From assembly GCF_041080655.1 (NCBI RefSeq), contig NZ_CP163525.1:868001-932000 (forward strand): 64,000 nucleotides of DNA, given 5' to 3'. Of this stretch, positions 16,826-25,528 are shown piece by piece. The notes below the pieces were generated by a model, which ran no database searches, was not told the origin of the DNA, and worked only from the letters and a program-made list of their open reading frames with translations. Made by a program: the position numbers and the translations under genes. The DNA comes from Streptomyces sp. CG4 (GTDB lineage Bacteria > Actinomycetota > Actinomycetes > Streptomycetales > Streptomycetaceae). The first letter of the stretch is position 1. Each line of letters opens with the position of its first letter.

Positions 16826-18172
16826 ATGACTCACGCCATACCCGTGCTACTGCCGTCCGCGCTCGTCAATCACCATGCGATCGACCTGGAACGCAGGTAC
16901 ACCGACGGCTGGGGCCTGAAGGTCAACGATGTCGCCACCACCCCCTCCGGCGAGATCTACGCCCTCTCCCACGTCCACCGCCACACTTACGGAGTGGCGG
17001 ACGAGGAAGCCGCCGCGGCGAAGGCACATTTCGGCTACTCACTGGTGACCCGGTATGCCCCCGACGGCACCCTGCTCGCCACCGCGGTCTCCGGGCAGGA
17101 CGAGTACCTGCGCCAGGACACGACGTTCGGCGGCCCCACGACCGGGCTGGGCACGGACCTGTGGTGGGCCAGGGGACTGTGCGTCCTGCCCGACGGAACA
17201 CTCGCCGCGACCGGGCCCGGAGACCACACTCATCTGATCACCGCGGACCTCACGGCGGTGACTGCGCACCACGGCATGCCCCGCAGCCGGCACGACGACG
17301 GCACGCGCGACCCGTTCGCCGCCTGGATCAGCACGACTCCGGCAGGCCGCCTGCTGTGCACGACCGGCGAGTACGGGCTCTACAACTACGGCAACCTACT
17401 CGACAACATCGTGTCGATCAGCGACCGGCCCCTCACCTCCACCTCGAAGCCGAAACTGCGGGCCCTGGCCTCGATGGAGGCAGAACCGGTCAAGCACACC
17501 GAAGCCGATCTGAGGCCGGACATACTGTTCGACGGCAAACCGGTCGGCATGGATCACCGGCCGCGGCCCTCGCTGACCGAGCACCTCACCGGGCTCGAGC
17601 AGACCGCGCGGCGGTGGGACTGGGACGACGCGCGGCTGGGCCGGCCCGCGGTGGTCCGTGAGGATCTGTTCGTCGTTCCCGTCTACGGACACATCTACCG
17701 AGGTGGCAGCCGCGGCCAGCGCTTCGCCTTCGTCCTGGTCAGCGACAAGGGCGAGATCGTCGGACAGCTCGGCGGCATGGACCTGCACCGCGACAGCCCC
17801 TTCACCGGCTTCTGCTTCGAGATCGCCGCCGACCCCGTACGCGAGCGGATCTACCACCTCAACCGCTACGGACTGTTCGCCTGGTCGACCACGGGAGTCC
17901 GAGCCCAGCGACTGGACCTGGAAGAGGCGCGGTACAAGCTGCTCAAGCACTTCACGCTCGTGGACTGCACCCCCGCGGGCGAGCTGATCCTCGTGCACCG
18001 CACGCAGCACCTGCTGCTCCGCATCCCGTGCCCCGCCTCCCTCGGCGGCCTCGGCCAGGCGGTGGAAGACGCACTGCGCTCCTACGCCAAGGAACGCAGT
18101 GCCCTCAAGAAACAGTGGCAGCCGGCGAATTGGCACTGGGTCGACAGCACGGCTCCCCTGCACCGCCTGTGA
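16826..18172 (+). CDS. Hypothetical protein, possible beta-propeller
   Basis: A 448-residue cytosolic protein with no signal peptide or membrane segment. Repeated strand-turn units such as VATTPSGEIYALSH, GLCVLPDGTLAATGPGDH, STTPAGRLLCTTGEYGLYNY and FALVSDKGEIVGQLG-like blocks suggest a beta-propeller. The C-terminal helix (VEDALRSYAKERSALKKQW) is charged. Codon bias is strong and the frame is intact. It is followed closely by a convergent gene. Function not known. Confidence 0.7.
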   Translation: MTHAIPVLLPSALVNHHAIDLERRYTDGWGLKVNDVATTPSGEIYALSHVHRHTYGVADEEAAAAKAHFGYSLVTRYAPDGTLLATAVSGQDEYLRQDTTFGGPTTGLGTDLWWARGLCVLPDGTLAATGPGDHTHLITADLTAVTAHHGMPRSRHDDGTRDPFAAWISTTPAGRLLCTTGEYGLYNYGNLLDNIVSISDRPLTSTSKPKLRALASMEAEPVKHTEADLRPDILFDGKPVGMDHRPRPSLTEHLTGLEQTARRWDWDDARLGRPAVVREDLFVVPVYGHIYRGGSRGQRFAFVLVSDKGEIVGQLGGMDLHRDSPFTGFCFEIAADPVRERIYHLNRYGLFAWSTTGVRAQRLDLEEARYKLLKHFTLVDCTPAGELILVHRTQHLLLRIPCPASLGGLGQAVEDALRSYAKERSALKKQWQPANWHWVDSTAPLHRL

Positions 18173-18257
18173 TCGCGTGGCGCGGCCGGGCTCGCGGCGT
18201 GAGGCGGCGTCCTTGCTTCGATGGCGTCTATGCCGCCCCGGCCACGTCGCGGAGGTG

Positions 18258-19763
18258 TTACGGCCAGGTGCAGGTGCCTGTGTCGGTTTGGCCGTCTTTG
18301 CCTGCGGTGGTTGCGGAGGCCGCCAAGTCGTCGCTCTTGGCGGGGAGTTGGCTCTTGGGGACCCGCAGGACGTTGCCGTGCGCGGTCCAGTGGTCGCCGG
18401 TGGCCGGGTCGACGAGGCGAGTGGTCCCGGCGGTAGCCGGGCCGACGACGACGATGCCGGTGGCGCTCTTGAGGCAGCCGACACTGACCGCGGTCTCGGG
18501 TGCGGTGCTGTTCTCGTAGTTCGAGACGAGCGTGTTGAACACGGATGCCTTGTGGACGCCGACCTCGATCATGCCGTCACGGTCGTGGTTCAGATAGCCC
18601 TGTCCTTGGGGGTATGACACCTCCTGGTCAAGCACGGCCACCTCGTCCCCGCCCCCATCGGGGGTGCCGCGCCACAGCGGACGCCAGATGACCTCCGAGG
18701 CGGGCCTGAACCTGTCGATGCCCGGCCCGTCGCACAGCAACGCCCCGGCCATCCGGCGGATGTACTCCTGCTCCAGGGGCGCGGCGCCGCGGTACTGGTT
18801 GCGGTCGGCCAGGTAGGTCAGGCGCACGGCGTAGGGCCAGCCCGGGCGGTAGGCGAACGTCTCCGTCTTGCCGCTGCCCTCCTCGCGGGTGTTGTCGGCA
18901 CGGATCAGCGCCCCGTAGCCGCAGTCGCCCTTCGCGTCCACCATGTCCGAGCTGCCAACTGCCGCGTTGAACTGCGGTATCGGTGCGCTGAGTCCGTCGG
19001 TTACCTTCAGTGGCCGCCAGGTGGCGTCCTTGCCGCTGATGCCCTCCACTTGCAGGTGGGTCAGCCACGGCGGCACCGCCAGGGGGAAGGGCTCACCGGA
19101 GTCGGTGTTCCAGTTCAGCGCCAGCGGAGGAGTCTCCATGGCGACGCCATCCGCCCGGGGGTCGGGCGCGGTATAGACAGTCTTGTCCGGCATGTTCCCC
19201 GTGGCGTAGCGCAGCAGCTGGCCCCCGCTGTCGACAAGGGTGACGCGTGGCATGCCCGGAACCGTGCCGGAGAACAGGACCTGACCCGAGGGGTCGTACG
19301 CGCCATAGAACGGCGCGCTGCGGCTGTCCTGGCCGGTCGCGATGAGCCTGGAGTGTGGGCCGTAGCCGCCGGAAAGCCATATCTCCATCGCCTCATGGCC
19401 CGGTCCGCGGTCACCGGCCCGGTTGCCCAGCGTCGGCCAGACGTCGCTGTTCTTCCAGTCCCGGGCATGCGTCCCGGTGACCACGACCGGCTGCGAGGCC
19501 GGCACAGCCGGCGTGTACGTGAGGTCGGGCGGCGCGGCGAACCAACCCCCGGCGAACGCCCCCGCCACCGCGGTCATCGCGACAGCGACACTCCACCGCG
19601 GATGTCGCCGCCACCACGAACCCACCACAGACAACCCGCCACCCCCAGAGCCAGCATCCCCGGAGCCGGAAACACCGGAGTCGGCTACGTCGCCCACCCG
19701 CTCAGGCTCAGCCCCCTCCCTCGACACCGACGGCTCACCGATCCCGTCCGACGAGTCACCCAT
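18258..19763 (-). CDS. Membrane-anchored hypothetical protein
   Basis: A 501-residue protein with an acidic Ser/Gly-rich cytosolic N-terminus, a positively charged WWRRHPRW motif and one membrane helix at about residues 49-70 (VAVAMTAVAGAFAGGWFAAP). The remaining roughly 430 residues would be extracellular. ATG 19763 is preferred because GGGGAGAGG lies upstream; GTG 19787 is in frame. The exported part contains Gly/Asp-rich strand segments and ends in a Cys-containing TGTCTWP. No domain recognised. Confidence 0.7.
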   Translation of the reverse strand: MGDSSDGIGEPSVSREGAEPERVGDVADSGVSGSGDAGSGGGGLSVVGSWWRRHPRWSVAVAMTAVAGAFAGGWFAAPPDLTYTPAVPASQPVVVTGTHARDWKNSDVWPTLGNRAGDRGPGHEAMEIWLSGGYGPHSRLIATGQDSRSAPFYGAYDPSGQVLFSGTVPGMPRVTLVDSGGQLLRYATGNMPDKTVYTAPDPRADGVAMETPPLALNWNTDSGEPFPLAVPPWLTHLQVEGISGKDATWRPLKVTDGLSAPIPQFNAAVGSSDMVDAKGDCGYGALIRADNTREEGSGKTETFAYRPGWPYAVRLTYLADRNQYRGAAPLEQEYIRRMAGALLCDGPGIDRFRPASEVIWRPLWRGTPDGGGDEVAVLDQEVSYPQGQGYLNHDRDGMIEVGVHKASVFNTLVSNYENSTAPETAVSVGCLKSATGIVVVGPATAGTTRLVDPATGDHWTAHGNVLRVPKSQLPAKSDDLAASATTAGKDGQTDTGTCTWP

Positions 19764-19883
19764 CCGCTTGCCTCTCCCCGCTACCACACACCGCTGAAAC
19801 GATGGAAGATCGTACTCGCGGCCCTATGGCCCTCATTTCAGGAGCCCGGTCCGGCCCGTCCTGAGGGGCCGGACGCGTAGCGG

Positions 19884-20458
19884 TTACCTGAGTTCGACGG
19901 AGTACGAGGTGCCGGGAAACTCCCATCCGTCGGTGCCTTCGCCGATGTCCGCCACGATGACGTCGTCGATGAAGTGGTCCTCGAACTGGTCGTCGGTGAG
20001 TTCGCCGGCCAGCCAGAGTTCCTCGATCTCGTTCCAGGTGCCCCTGCTGCCGTCGATACGCAGGGGTGCGGCCCGTCGTGTGCCGCGCTCGCGCTCGTCA
20101 TTGCCGGTCTTGACTTTGCCGCTGATCTCGAACTGACCGTTCTTGACGTGGTCGGGGATCGGCTCCGCGGGGACGATGGCGGTGTTCTCGTAGGCGGTGT
20201 GGATGATGTCGCGGTAGCTGCGGCGGACGTTGTACTCGGAGTCGGACAGCCAGTTGATGAGGGTCTCGGTGGTCACGTGGAGGCCGGCGTCTTCCAGGGC
20301 CCGCTGCCCGCGGTGGGTTGCGGTGAGCTGGCTGAGCTGTGCGTGCCAGTGCTTGGCGGTGTACGACGACAGCCGGTGTCGGGGGGGGTGACCTGGGAGC
20401 ACAGGAGATCGTTGAGGGCGGCGCCCAGGCAGTCGCCGCGGCCTGTGGGGCCGGCCAT
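19884..20458 (-). pseudogene. Hypothetical protein broken at an 8-C homopolymer
   Basis: ATG 20458 starts MAGPTGRGDCLGAALNDLL, which overlaps the stop of an upstream fragment (ERKRKFVQSGEIIPEGDD, TGATG). At the run of eight G (plus strand 20381-20388) the frame must shift by one to continue as SSYTAKHWHAQLSQLTATHR, LEDAGLHVTTETLINWLSDS and EPIPDHVKNGQFEISGKVK, ending near 19884. Restored length is about 190 residues. The middle looks like a helical DNA-binding protein of plasmid or island origin, but I cannot name it. Confidence 0.5.
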
Positions 20459-20671
20459 CAGTCGTCGCCTTCGGGGATGATCTCGCCGGACTGGACGAAC
20501 TTGCGCTTCCGTTCGTGAGAGTGTTTCGATGTGGAGTGACGGCTCTGCTGGTGACTTCCCGGTCACAGCGAGCAGCCGAGAGTAGAGCCAAGGCCGGGGC
20601 CTCCGCTCCCGCGCCGCCCCGGTCTTCCTCCACTTCGTCCACGAGGCGATGGCGCCCCGCCACATGCAAGG

Positions 20672-20880
20672 TCAGCTCTGCGCTGTCGGCTCCTGCTTCT
20701 TCTGCTCTTCAGGCACGTGCTTCCGGAACTTCTGGTGTGCGGACTGTTTGCTCGTCATGAGCGCCTGCTCGATTTCGCCCCAGGAGTAGTCCGCCGCCCC
20801 GGCGGCACGCACAGCTTCCTTCTGCCACTCCTCGGCGTCCGCCCCAACCGCGCGCTCGCGGCGGGGGCCGGGGAGCCGAA
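20672..20880 (-). pseudogene. Small helix-turn-helix protein, C-terminal fragment
   Basis: The minus frame reads DAEEWQKEAVRAAGAADYSW, GEIEQALMTSKQSAHQKFRK and stops after EPTAQS. The arrangement (SWGEIEQAL-x-SKQSAHQKF) is that of a helix-turn-helix pair such as ArsR/SigA-like YSWEEIGxALGxSRQAAxxRF proteins. No start codon or ribosome binding site is found upstream before 20880, so only the 3' end seems to be left. Confidence 0.4.
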
Positions 20881-20984
20881 GAGAGCCGAGACCTTCGCGG
20901 CCTGGTGCCGTAGGTCAAGGACCGGTCATGGATTAGGGACACGGTGCCGCGCGGGCGTAGTCTTTGGACGGTTTGAACAGACAC

Positions 20985-21140
20985 CTCGTTCGGTGAGGCG
21001 TCTTCACGGACACAGGCCACTGATCCCACCCGTCGAGAGACGCTCCGGATCAGGACAGGTCTCCCCGGCCCAAGGGGTGACCCCAAGTGGCTTCCTCTGC
21101 AAGGGGATTACGCCGTGGAGTGCCAAAGCTCAGACGAGTT
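20985..21140 (+). ncRNA. M-box (ykoK) magnesium riboswitch
   Basis: The leader upstream of the MgtE-N/NRAMP operon carries conserved M-box blocks in order: GGTGAGGC (20992-20999), a CCACTG block (21017-21022), CCGTCGAGAGACGC (21030-21043) and AGTGCCAAAGCTCAGACGAG (21119-21138). The closing stem P1 can form between CTCGT (20985-20989) and ACGAG (21134-21138). The M-box binds Mg2+ and represses downstream expression when magnesium is plentiful. The region between this RNA and the first long gene contains a short leader ORF, so control may act on translation or Rho access rather than a simple intrinsic terminator. Confidence 0.85.
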
Positions 21141-21227
21141 GGGGTGTGCCGGAAGCAAACGTGCCCGGCTGCCCCTTGCCGCACGACCGCGACGCCCAGT
21201 GCGCGGCCGGAACCGGGAGGAGGCGAC

Positions 21228-21314
21228 ATGGACAGTAGTCCGGGCCATAGTCGGCCCCTCTTCGTGTTGTCCGCGCCGTCCTTTCGCGGCCCGAGGCAGC
21301 CCGCTCTCCCTTGA
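21228..21314 (+). CDS. 28-codon leader ORF downstream of the M-box
   Basis: An ATG at 21228 is preceded by GGGAGGAGG (21215-21223), the strongest ribosome binding site in this leader, and stronger than that of the structural gene. The peptide is MDSSPGHSRPLFVL, then SAPSFRGPRQPALP: five prolines in 28 residues, including one as the last residue before the stop. Proline-rich leader peptides sense Mg2+ in enterobacteria (MgtL). An upstream ORF under M-box control has been reported in Mycobacterium tuberculosis. By analogy its translation probably sets expression of the two genes downstream. Confidence 0.6.
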   Translation: MDSSPGHSRPLFVLSAPSFRGPRQPALP

Positions 21315-21495
21315 ACCGCTCGGCTCCCAAGTCGGGGGTTCGCCCAGCTCACCGGCCTCGGCGGGCCGCGCACCGGCGTGTGCCCGGCGTGGCTGCCGCC
21401 GTCGGTTCGGGGAGGAAGTGCGCCGCCGTGGGCCGCCCGATGCCCCGCCATGCCGGGGCAAGGGGGTGTTCACCTTGGTTGCCCACACTCTGCTC

Positions 21496-22842
21496 ATGTC
21501 CACCACCGCTCGCCTGCGTGACCGCCGGGTCAACCTGGAGCGGCGCGCAACCGCCTCCAAGGCGGTCCGCACCTCCCTGGTCTCGCTCGCCGGCCTGATC
21601 GGCGGACCCGTCACCAACCAGTCCGGCGACGAGGTCGGCCGCGTCGTCGATGTCGTCGCCCGGCTCTACGGGTCGGACTCGTACCCCCCGGTCACCGGCC
21701 TGATCCTGCGCATCGGCCGACGCCGCACCTTTCTCGCCTCGGACGCCATAGGCAAGGTGCACGCCGGGCACGTGCGGCTGAGCACAGCGCGGGTCGACCT
21801 GCGCGACTTCGCCCGCCGACCCGGCGAGGTGCTGCTGGCCAAGGACGTGCTCGACCACCAGCTCGTCGACGTGGACGGAGTCCAGGTCACTCGCGCCGCC
21901 GATCTGTACCTGGCGCCGCTGGTCGACAAGGTGGTGCTGGTCGGCGTGGACGTCTCCCTGCCCACGCTCCTGCGCCGGCTCGGCCCGCGCCGGTGGCAGG
22001 CCCGGCCCACTCCGGAGCGGGTACTGGACTGGCAGGCGGTGGCCCCCTTCGCCGAGCAGGCGACCGAGGGCCCGCCGGAGGTACGGCTGCGCGCCTCTCG
22101 GGCCGCGCTGCACCGGCTGCGTCCGGCGGATCTGGCCGACATCCTCGAAGACCTGGGCCGTGCCGAGCGGCAGCAGCTGCTGGGCTGGCTGGCGCCGGAG
22201 CAAGCCGCCGACGCGCTGGAGGAGATGGAACCGGCCGAGCTGGAGAACCTGCTGCGCGAGGCGAAGCCGGAGCACGCGGCCCGGCTGGTCGACGAGATGG
22301 AGCCGGACGAGGCCACCGACGCGCTGCGCGACCTCACCCGTGAGGAGCGCGAGGCGTTGCTGACGCGCATGCCGTCCAGCGAGGCCGCGGAGCTGCGGCG
22401 GCTGCTGGCGCACCGGGAGGGCACCGCGGGCGGCGCCATGACCACCCTTCTGATCACCGCCGGTCGGGACGAGACCGTCGCTCAGGTGCGGGCCCGGCTG
22501 GCCGAGCAGGCCGAGCACCGCACCGAGATCGACGCTGTCGCCGTCGTGGACGAGCAGGGCCGCCTGGTCACCGACATCGCGCTGTTCGACCTCGCCGTAG
22601 CGGAGGACACCACCCCCGTGGCCGACCTGGTCGCCTGGCGGACGCAGTTCGGCCCACCCGTCACCGTCCGTCCGGACACCGCGCTGACCGCTGCCGCCGA
22701 TGAGCTGGTCGCCGCCCGCGCTTCCTCACTGCTGGTGGTCGACGACACCGACCGCCCGCTCGGCCGGATCCTGGCCGACGACCTGCTCGACAACCTGCTG
22801 CCCGAACGGGGGCGGCTGCACTTTCGGAGGTTCCTGCAGTGA
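21496..22842 (+). CDS. Soluble PRC-barrel / MgtE-N / CBS-pair protein
   Basis: A 448-residue cytosolic protein. Residues about 30-165 hold two PRC-barrel-like segments (GDEVGRVVDVVARLYG, ADLYLAPLVDKVVLVGVDVS). Residues about 205-310 are an MgtE N-terminal superhelical domain with repeats such as RLRPADLADILEDLG and MEPAELENLLREA. Residues about 312-435 are two CBS motifs (AVVDEQGRLVTDI, LVVDDTDRPLGRILADDLLD). The MgtE transmembrane channel is missing. In MgtE this cytosolic module senses Mg2+ and gates the pore. The start is uncertain: ATG 21496 has a poor ribosome binding site, with GTG 21466 as alternative. Its stop overlaps the next start as GTGA. Confidence 0.88.
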   Translation: MSTTARLRDRRVNLERRATASKAVRTSLVSLAGLIGGPVTNQSGDEVGRVVDVVARLYGSDSYPPVTGLILRIGRRRTFLASDAIGKVHAGHVRLSTARVDLRDFARRPGEVLLAKDVLDHQLVDVDGVQVTRAADLYLAPLVDKVVLVGVDVSLPTLLRRLGPRRWQARPTPERVLDWQAVAPFAEQATEGPPEVRLRASRAALHRLRPADLADILEDLGRAERQQLLGWLAPEQAADALEEMEPAELENLLREAKPEHAARLVDEMEPDEATDALRDLTREEREALLTRMPSSEAAELRRLLAHREGTAGGAMTTLLITAGRDETVAQVRARLAEQAEHRTEIDAVAVVDEQGRLVTDIALFDLAVAEDTTPVADLVAWRTQFGPPVTVRPDTALTAAADELVAARASSLLVVDDTDRPLGRILADDLLDNLLPERGRLHFRRFLQ

Positions 22843-24143
22843 CCCGCGACCTCGACACCACCGCGGAAACTCCGGCAGCTGCCACGGCTGCGACGGCCCC
22901 CGCACCCCGAACCGGCTGGCGACGCATCACCATGGTCGCGGCGATCGCCGGCCCCGGCCTGGTCGCCGCGAACGCGGGCAACGACGCCGCCGGCATCGCC
23001 ACCTACGCCTCGGCCGGCTCCCAATTCACGTACGGCACCCTGTTCTTCATGGTGCTGGTCACCATCGCCCTGGTGATGGTGCAGGAGATGGCCGTGCGCC
23101 TGGGCGCGCACACCGGCAAGGGCCTCGGGGCGCTGATCCGCGAGCAGTTCAGCCTGCGACTGACCGGCCTGGCGGTGTTCTGCCTGCTGCTGGCCAACAC
23201 GGGCCTGGTCGTCAGCGAGTTCGCCGGCATCGGCGCCGCGTTCGAACTCCTCGGCGTACCCAAGTGGGCGGTCATCCCGCCGGCCGCGATCCTGCTGTGG
23301 TCACTCGTTCTGTTCGGCTCCTACCGGTGGGCCGAACGCATCTTCCTGATCATGTCGCTGGCGTTCTTCGCCTACCCCATCGCGATGATCCTCGGCCACC
23401 CGCACTGGGCCGAGGTCGGTACACACCTGGTCGTCCCGCACGTCGAGCCGAACAAGGACTTCATCCTCCTCGCGGTCGCCCTGATCGGCACCACGGTCAG
23501 CCCCTACATGCAGTTCTACGCCGCCGCGGGCGTCGTGGACCGGGGCGCCAAGCCGGAGGACTACAAGCTGATCAGGCTGGACGCGGTGACGGGGGCGGTC
23601 TTCGCCTGCATCATCAGCCTGACCATCATCATCGCCACCGCCTCCGCCATCGGCGGCACCGGCCCGCTCGACTCCGCCGCCCAGGCCGCCGAAGCCCTCA
23701 AACCGGTGGCAGGCCAGAACGCCGAACTCCTCTTCGCCCTCGGCCTGATCGGTGCCTCCGCCCTCGCGGGCGCGGTGGTCCCGCTGTCCGCGAGCTACGC
23801 CGTAGGCGAGGCCGCCGGCGTGGAACGCTCCGTCTCCCGCAGCTTCCGCGACGCGCCCCTGTTCCTGGGCCTGTTCACCGCCCAGATCGTCCTCGGCGCG
23901 GTGGTCGCCATGACCCCGGTCGACGTCATCCAGCTCCTCATCGGCACCCAAGTCCTCCAGGGCCTGATCAGCCCCATCGTCCTTGTCTACCTGCTGGCCC
24001 TGACCAATCGCCGATCCGTGCTCGGCACAGCGGCCAACAGCCCGCGCTACCGCATCGCGGCCACCTCCGTCGTCGTCGGTGTGGCCGCCATGTCCACCAT
24101 CCTGCTCGTCCAGACGGTCCTGGACTGGTTCGGCCTCGCCTGA
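22839..24143 (+). CDS. NRAMP-family divalent metal transporter, atypical metal site
   Basis: A 434-residue LeuT-fold transporter with about 11 membrane helices. GTG 22839 overlaps the previous stop by four bases, so the two are translationally coupled. Helix 1 reads GPGLVAANAGNDAAGIATYA where classic NRAMP has a DPGN motif. Helix 6 reads LIGTTVSPYMQFY where classic NRAMP has a conserved Met with an MPHN-like motif. Loss of the Met ligand is a hallmark of NRAMP-related magnesium transporters, and the M-box leader agrees with Mg2+. Family placement is certain; Mg2+ specificity is inference. Confidence 0.88.
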   Translation: MTRDLDTTAETPAAATAATAPAPRTGWRRITMVAAIAGPGLVAANAGNDAAGIATYASAGSQFTYGTLFFMVLVTIALVMVQEMAVRLGAHTGKGLGALIREQFSLRLTGLAVFCLLLANTGLVVSEFAGIGAAFELLGVPKWAVIPPAAILLWSLVLFGSYRWAERIFLIMSLAFFAYPIAMILGHPHWAEVGTHLVVPHVEPNKDFILLAVALIGTTVSPYMQFYAAAGVVDRGAKPEDYKLIRLDAVTGAVFACIISLTIIIATASAIGGTGPLDSAAQAAEALKPVAGQNAELLFALGLIGASALAGAVVPLSASYAVGEAAGVERSVSRSFRDAPLFLGLFTAQIVLGAVVAMTPVDVIQLLIGTQVLQGLISPIVLVYLLALTNRRSVLGTAANSPRYRIAATSVVVGVAAMSTILLVQTVLDWFGLA

Positions 24144-24406
24144 CCCCACTGCCCGAACTCCTGCCCCCGCCCAAACCCCCACACCGTCGCGGCGCCAGCC
24201 GCCAAATCACCGCGAAACGAGACCCGTTGGAGCCGACGGCGACCTGCAACTGTCCGCACTGCCAGCAGCCGGTGACCATCGTCGCTTTGCTGGCCACCCC
24301 GGAGGCCGCACGTCCCGCCATGCCCTCCCGGAGGCCGGACATCGTTCCGCTGCGAAGCACTCCATGACCGGCAACTCCAGCGACTTCACCTGACCGTCAC
24401 CGATCT
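24144..24406 (+). other. Short region with a possible 46-codon Cys-rich ORF
   Basis: Nothing firm. A TTG at 24227 could start a 46-residue peptide with CNCPHC near its N-terminus, ending 24367, but there is no good ribosome binding site. It may be the 3' remnant of a zinc-ribbon protein. Confidence 0.2.
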
Positions 24407-24567
24407 TCAGGGGGCGCCCACGATCAATGGCCGGGCCTGGACAACAAGAGCCCTGATGTCCTCCGGCTCCAGGGACGCATCATGCGCGGCCTGGTCAGTC
24501 CAGACCTCCGAAACCCAGACCGCCTCGGGCTCAGCCGACGTGCTGACGACGTAGTGGACGCGGTTTG
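24390..24567 (-). pseudogene. Partial inverted copy of the ABM gene at 6217
   Basis: On the minus strand VHYVVSTSAEPEAVWVSEVW, then TDQAAHDASLEPED and QARPLI match the product of the 6217-6522 gene almost residue for residue. The N-terminal third is absent. The match then jumps to the downstream flank of the other copy: GGCGCCCCCTG and GATCGGTGACGGTCAG occur in both (6561-6571 and 6575-6590). The copy is therefore a duplicate with an internal deletion, not an independent gene. Confidence 0.8.
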
Positions 24568-24692
24568 TTATTGCAGGGCTGTGACGGGACGGCAAGAGCG
24601 TTGTCGAGAACGGCCGAAAGGATGGCATGCACGGGACAGGCATGACCTGCCTGTTTCCACGTCATCTGCTCTTTCTGGGGGGATCAGTTCTG

Positions 24693-25250
24693 ATGCGTTC
24701 CACCATGCCTCGCGCAATGGCTTCGGCCGCTGTCGCCTTGTCCGCCATGTTTCTGCTCGGCGCGTGCAGTAGTACCGGTGCTGGTTCTGGTGCCGGTTCG
24801 GTTCATGCGAGCGGTTCGGCCGCAGCGGCCCCGGGCAGGGCTCAGCCGACGGCCACCACGGCTGCAGGCGATGGCCAGACAGTGACGGCCGCGTCTGCGA
24901 AGAACACCGGCTGCCGGAACCTGGTCGCGACCGCCACGGTCAAGACGGCGGTCACCCGCGCCTACACCAACCACAACTCCCTTTTCCACCACATCAAACC
25001 ACGCCCGGGCCAGTTCCTGTACGGGCAGTGCGGGGACACACGGTACGCCGCAACCGCCTTCGAACTCACCCCGGGCGCGACGCACCAGGAGCAGATCGGC
25101 ATCCAGGACGACGGCAGCGCACGCAAGTACTTCATCCTCCGGGACGGCCGGCCCTGGGCCTACAGCCACAGCGCCGCCCCGTTCAGCGGCGGCTGCGTCG
25201 GAATCCCCAAAGAGCTTTCCCAGCGGTGGGACAACTGCCCCTCGGAATAA
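24693..25250 (+). CDS. Secreted lipoprotein of unknown function
   Basis: A 185-residue lipoprotein. The signal peptide ends in the lipobox LLGAC with Cys25 as the lipidated residue, followed by a Ser/Gly/Ala-rich linker (residues about 26-65). The mature domain contains AVTRAYTNHNSLFHHIKPRP, FLYGQCGDTRYAATAF and WAYSHSAAPFSGGCVGIPK, with four cysteines that could form two disulfides. ATG 24693 follows TGGGGGGATC. Two tandem hairpins separate it from the convergent lectin gene. Confidence 0.75.
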   Translation: MRSTMPRAMASAAVALSAMFLLGACSSTGAGSGAGSVHASGSAAAAPGRAQPTATTAAGDGQTVTAASAKNTGCRNLVATATVKTAVTRAYTNHNSLFHHIKPRPGQFLYGQCGDTRYAATAFELTPGATHQEQIGIQDDGSARKYFILRDGRPWAYSHSAAPFSGGCVGIPKELSQRWDNCPSE

Positions 25251-25317
25251 CGGCTGACCAGTACCGCGGAGCCAGGATCCGATAGCCGGGTCGGCTGCAG
25301 GCAATCCGGCCTGCCGG

Positions 25318-25382
25318 GGTGGCGGACAGCGATGTCCGCCACCCATGTCTTCTCTGCTGCGCACGGCCACAGCAGAGAAGAC
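25318..25382. terminator. Two tandem hairpins between convergent genes
   Basis: First stem: GGTGGCGGACA (25318-25328) with TGTCCGCCACC (25333-25343), loop GCGA. Second stem: GTCTTCTCTGCTG (25347-25359) with CAGCAGAGAAGAC (25370-25382). Both are perfect. They likely end transcription from both sides. Confidence 0.8.
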
Positions 25383-25528
25383 GAAGCCCCACCGAAATCC
25401 GAACTCACAGTCCTTTACCGGCGGCCAGACACGGAAAGCTGTCCGATTCCCGGGCAGGGAACATGCCCGGTAACCACGAGCGCGAGACCGTCGCCCGGAA
25501 TGAAACCAGCCGGGCCCCGCAGGGACGT

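Noticed and set aside
24227..24367. A 46-codon CNCPHC peptide as a real gene
   Set aside because: TTG start without ribosome binding site; recorded only as a possibility.
25318..25382. The two hairpins as a possible attachment site
   Set aside because: Their place between two convergent gene ends is fully explained by bidirectional termination.
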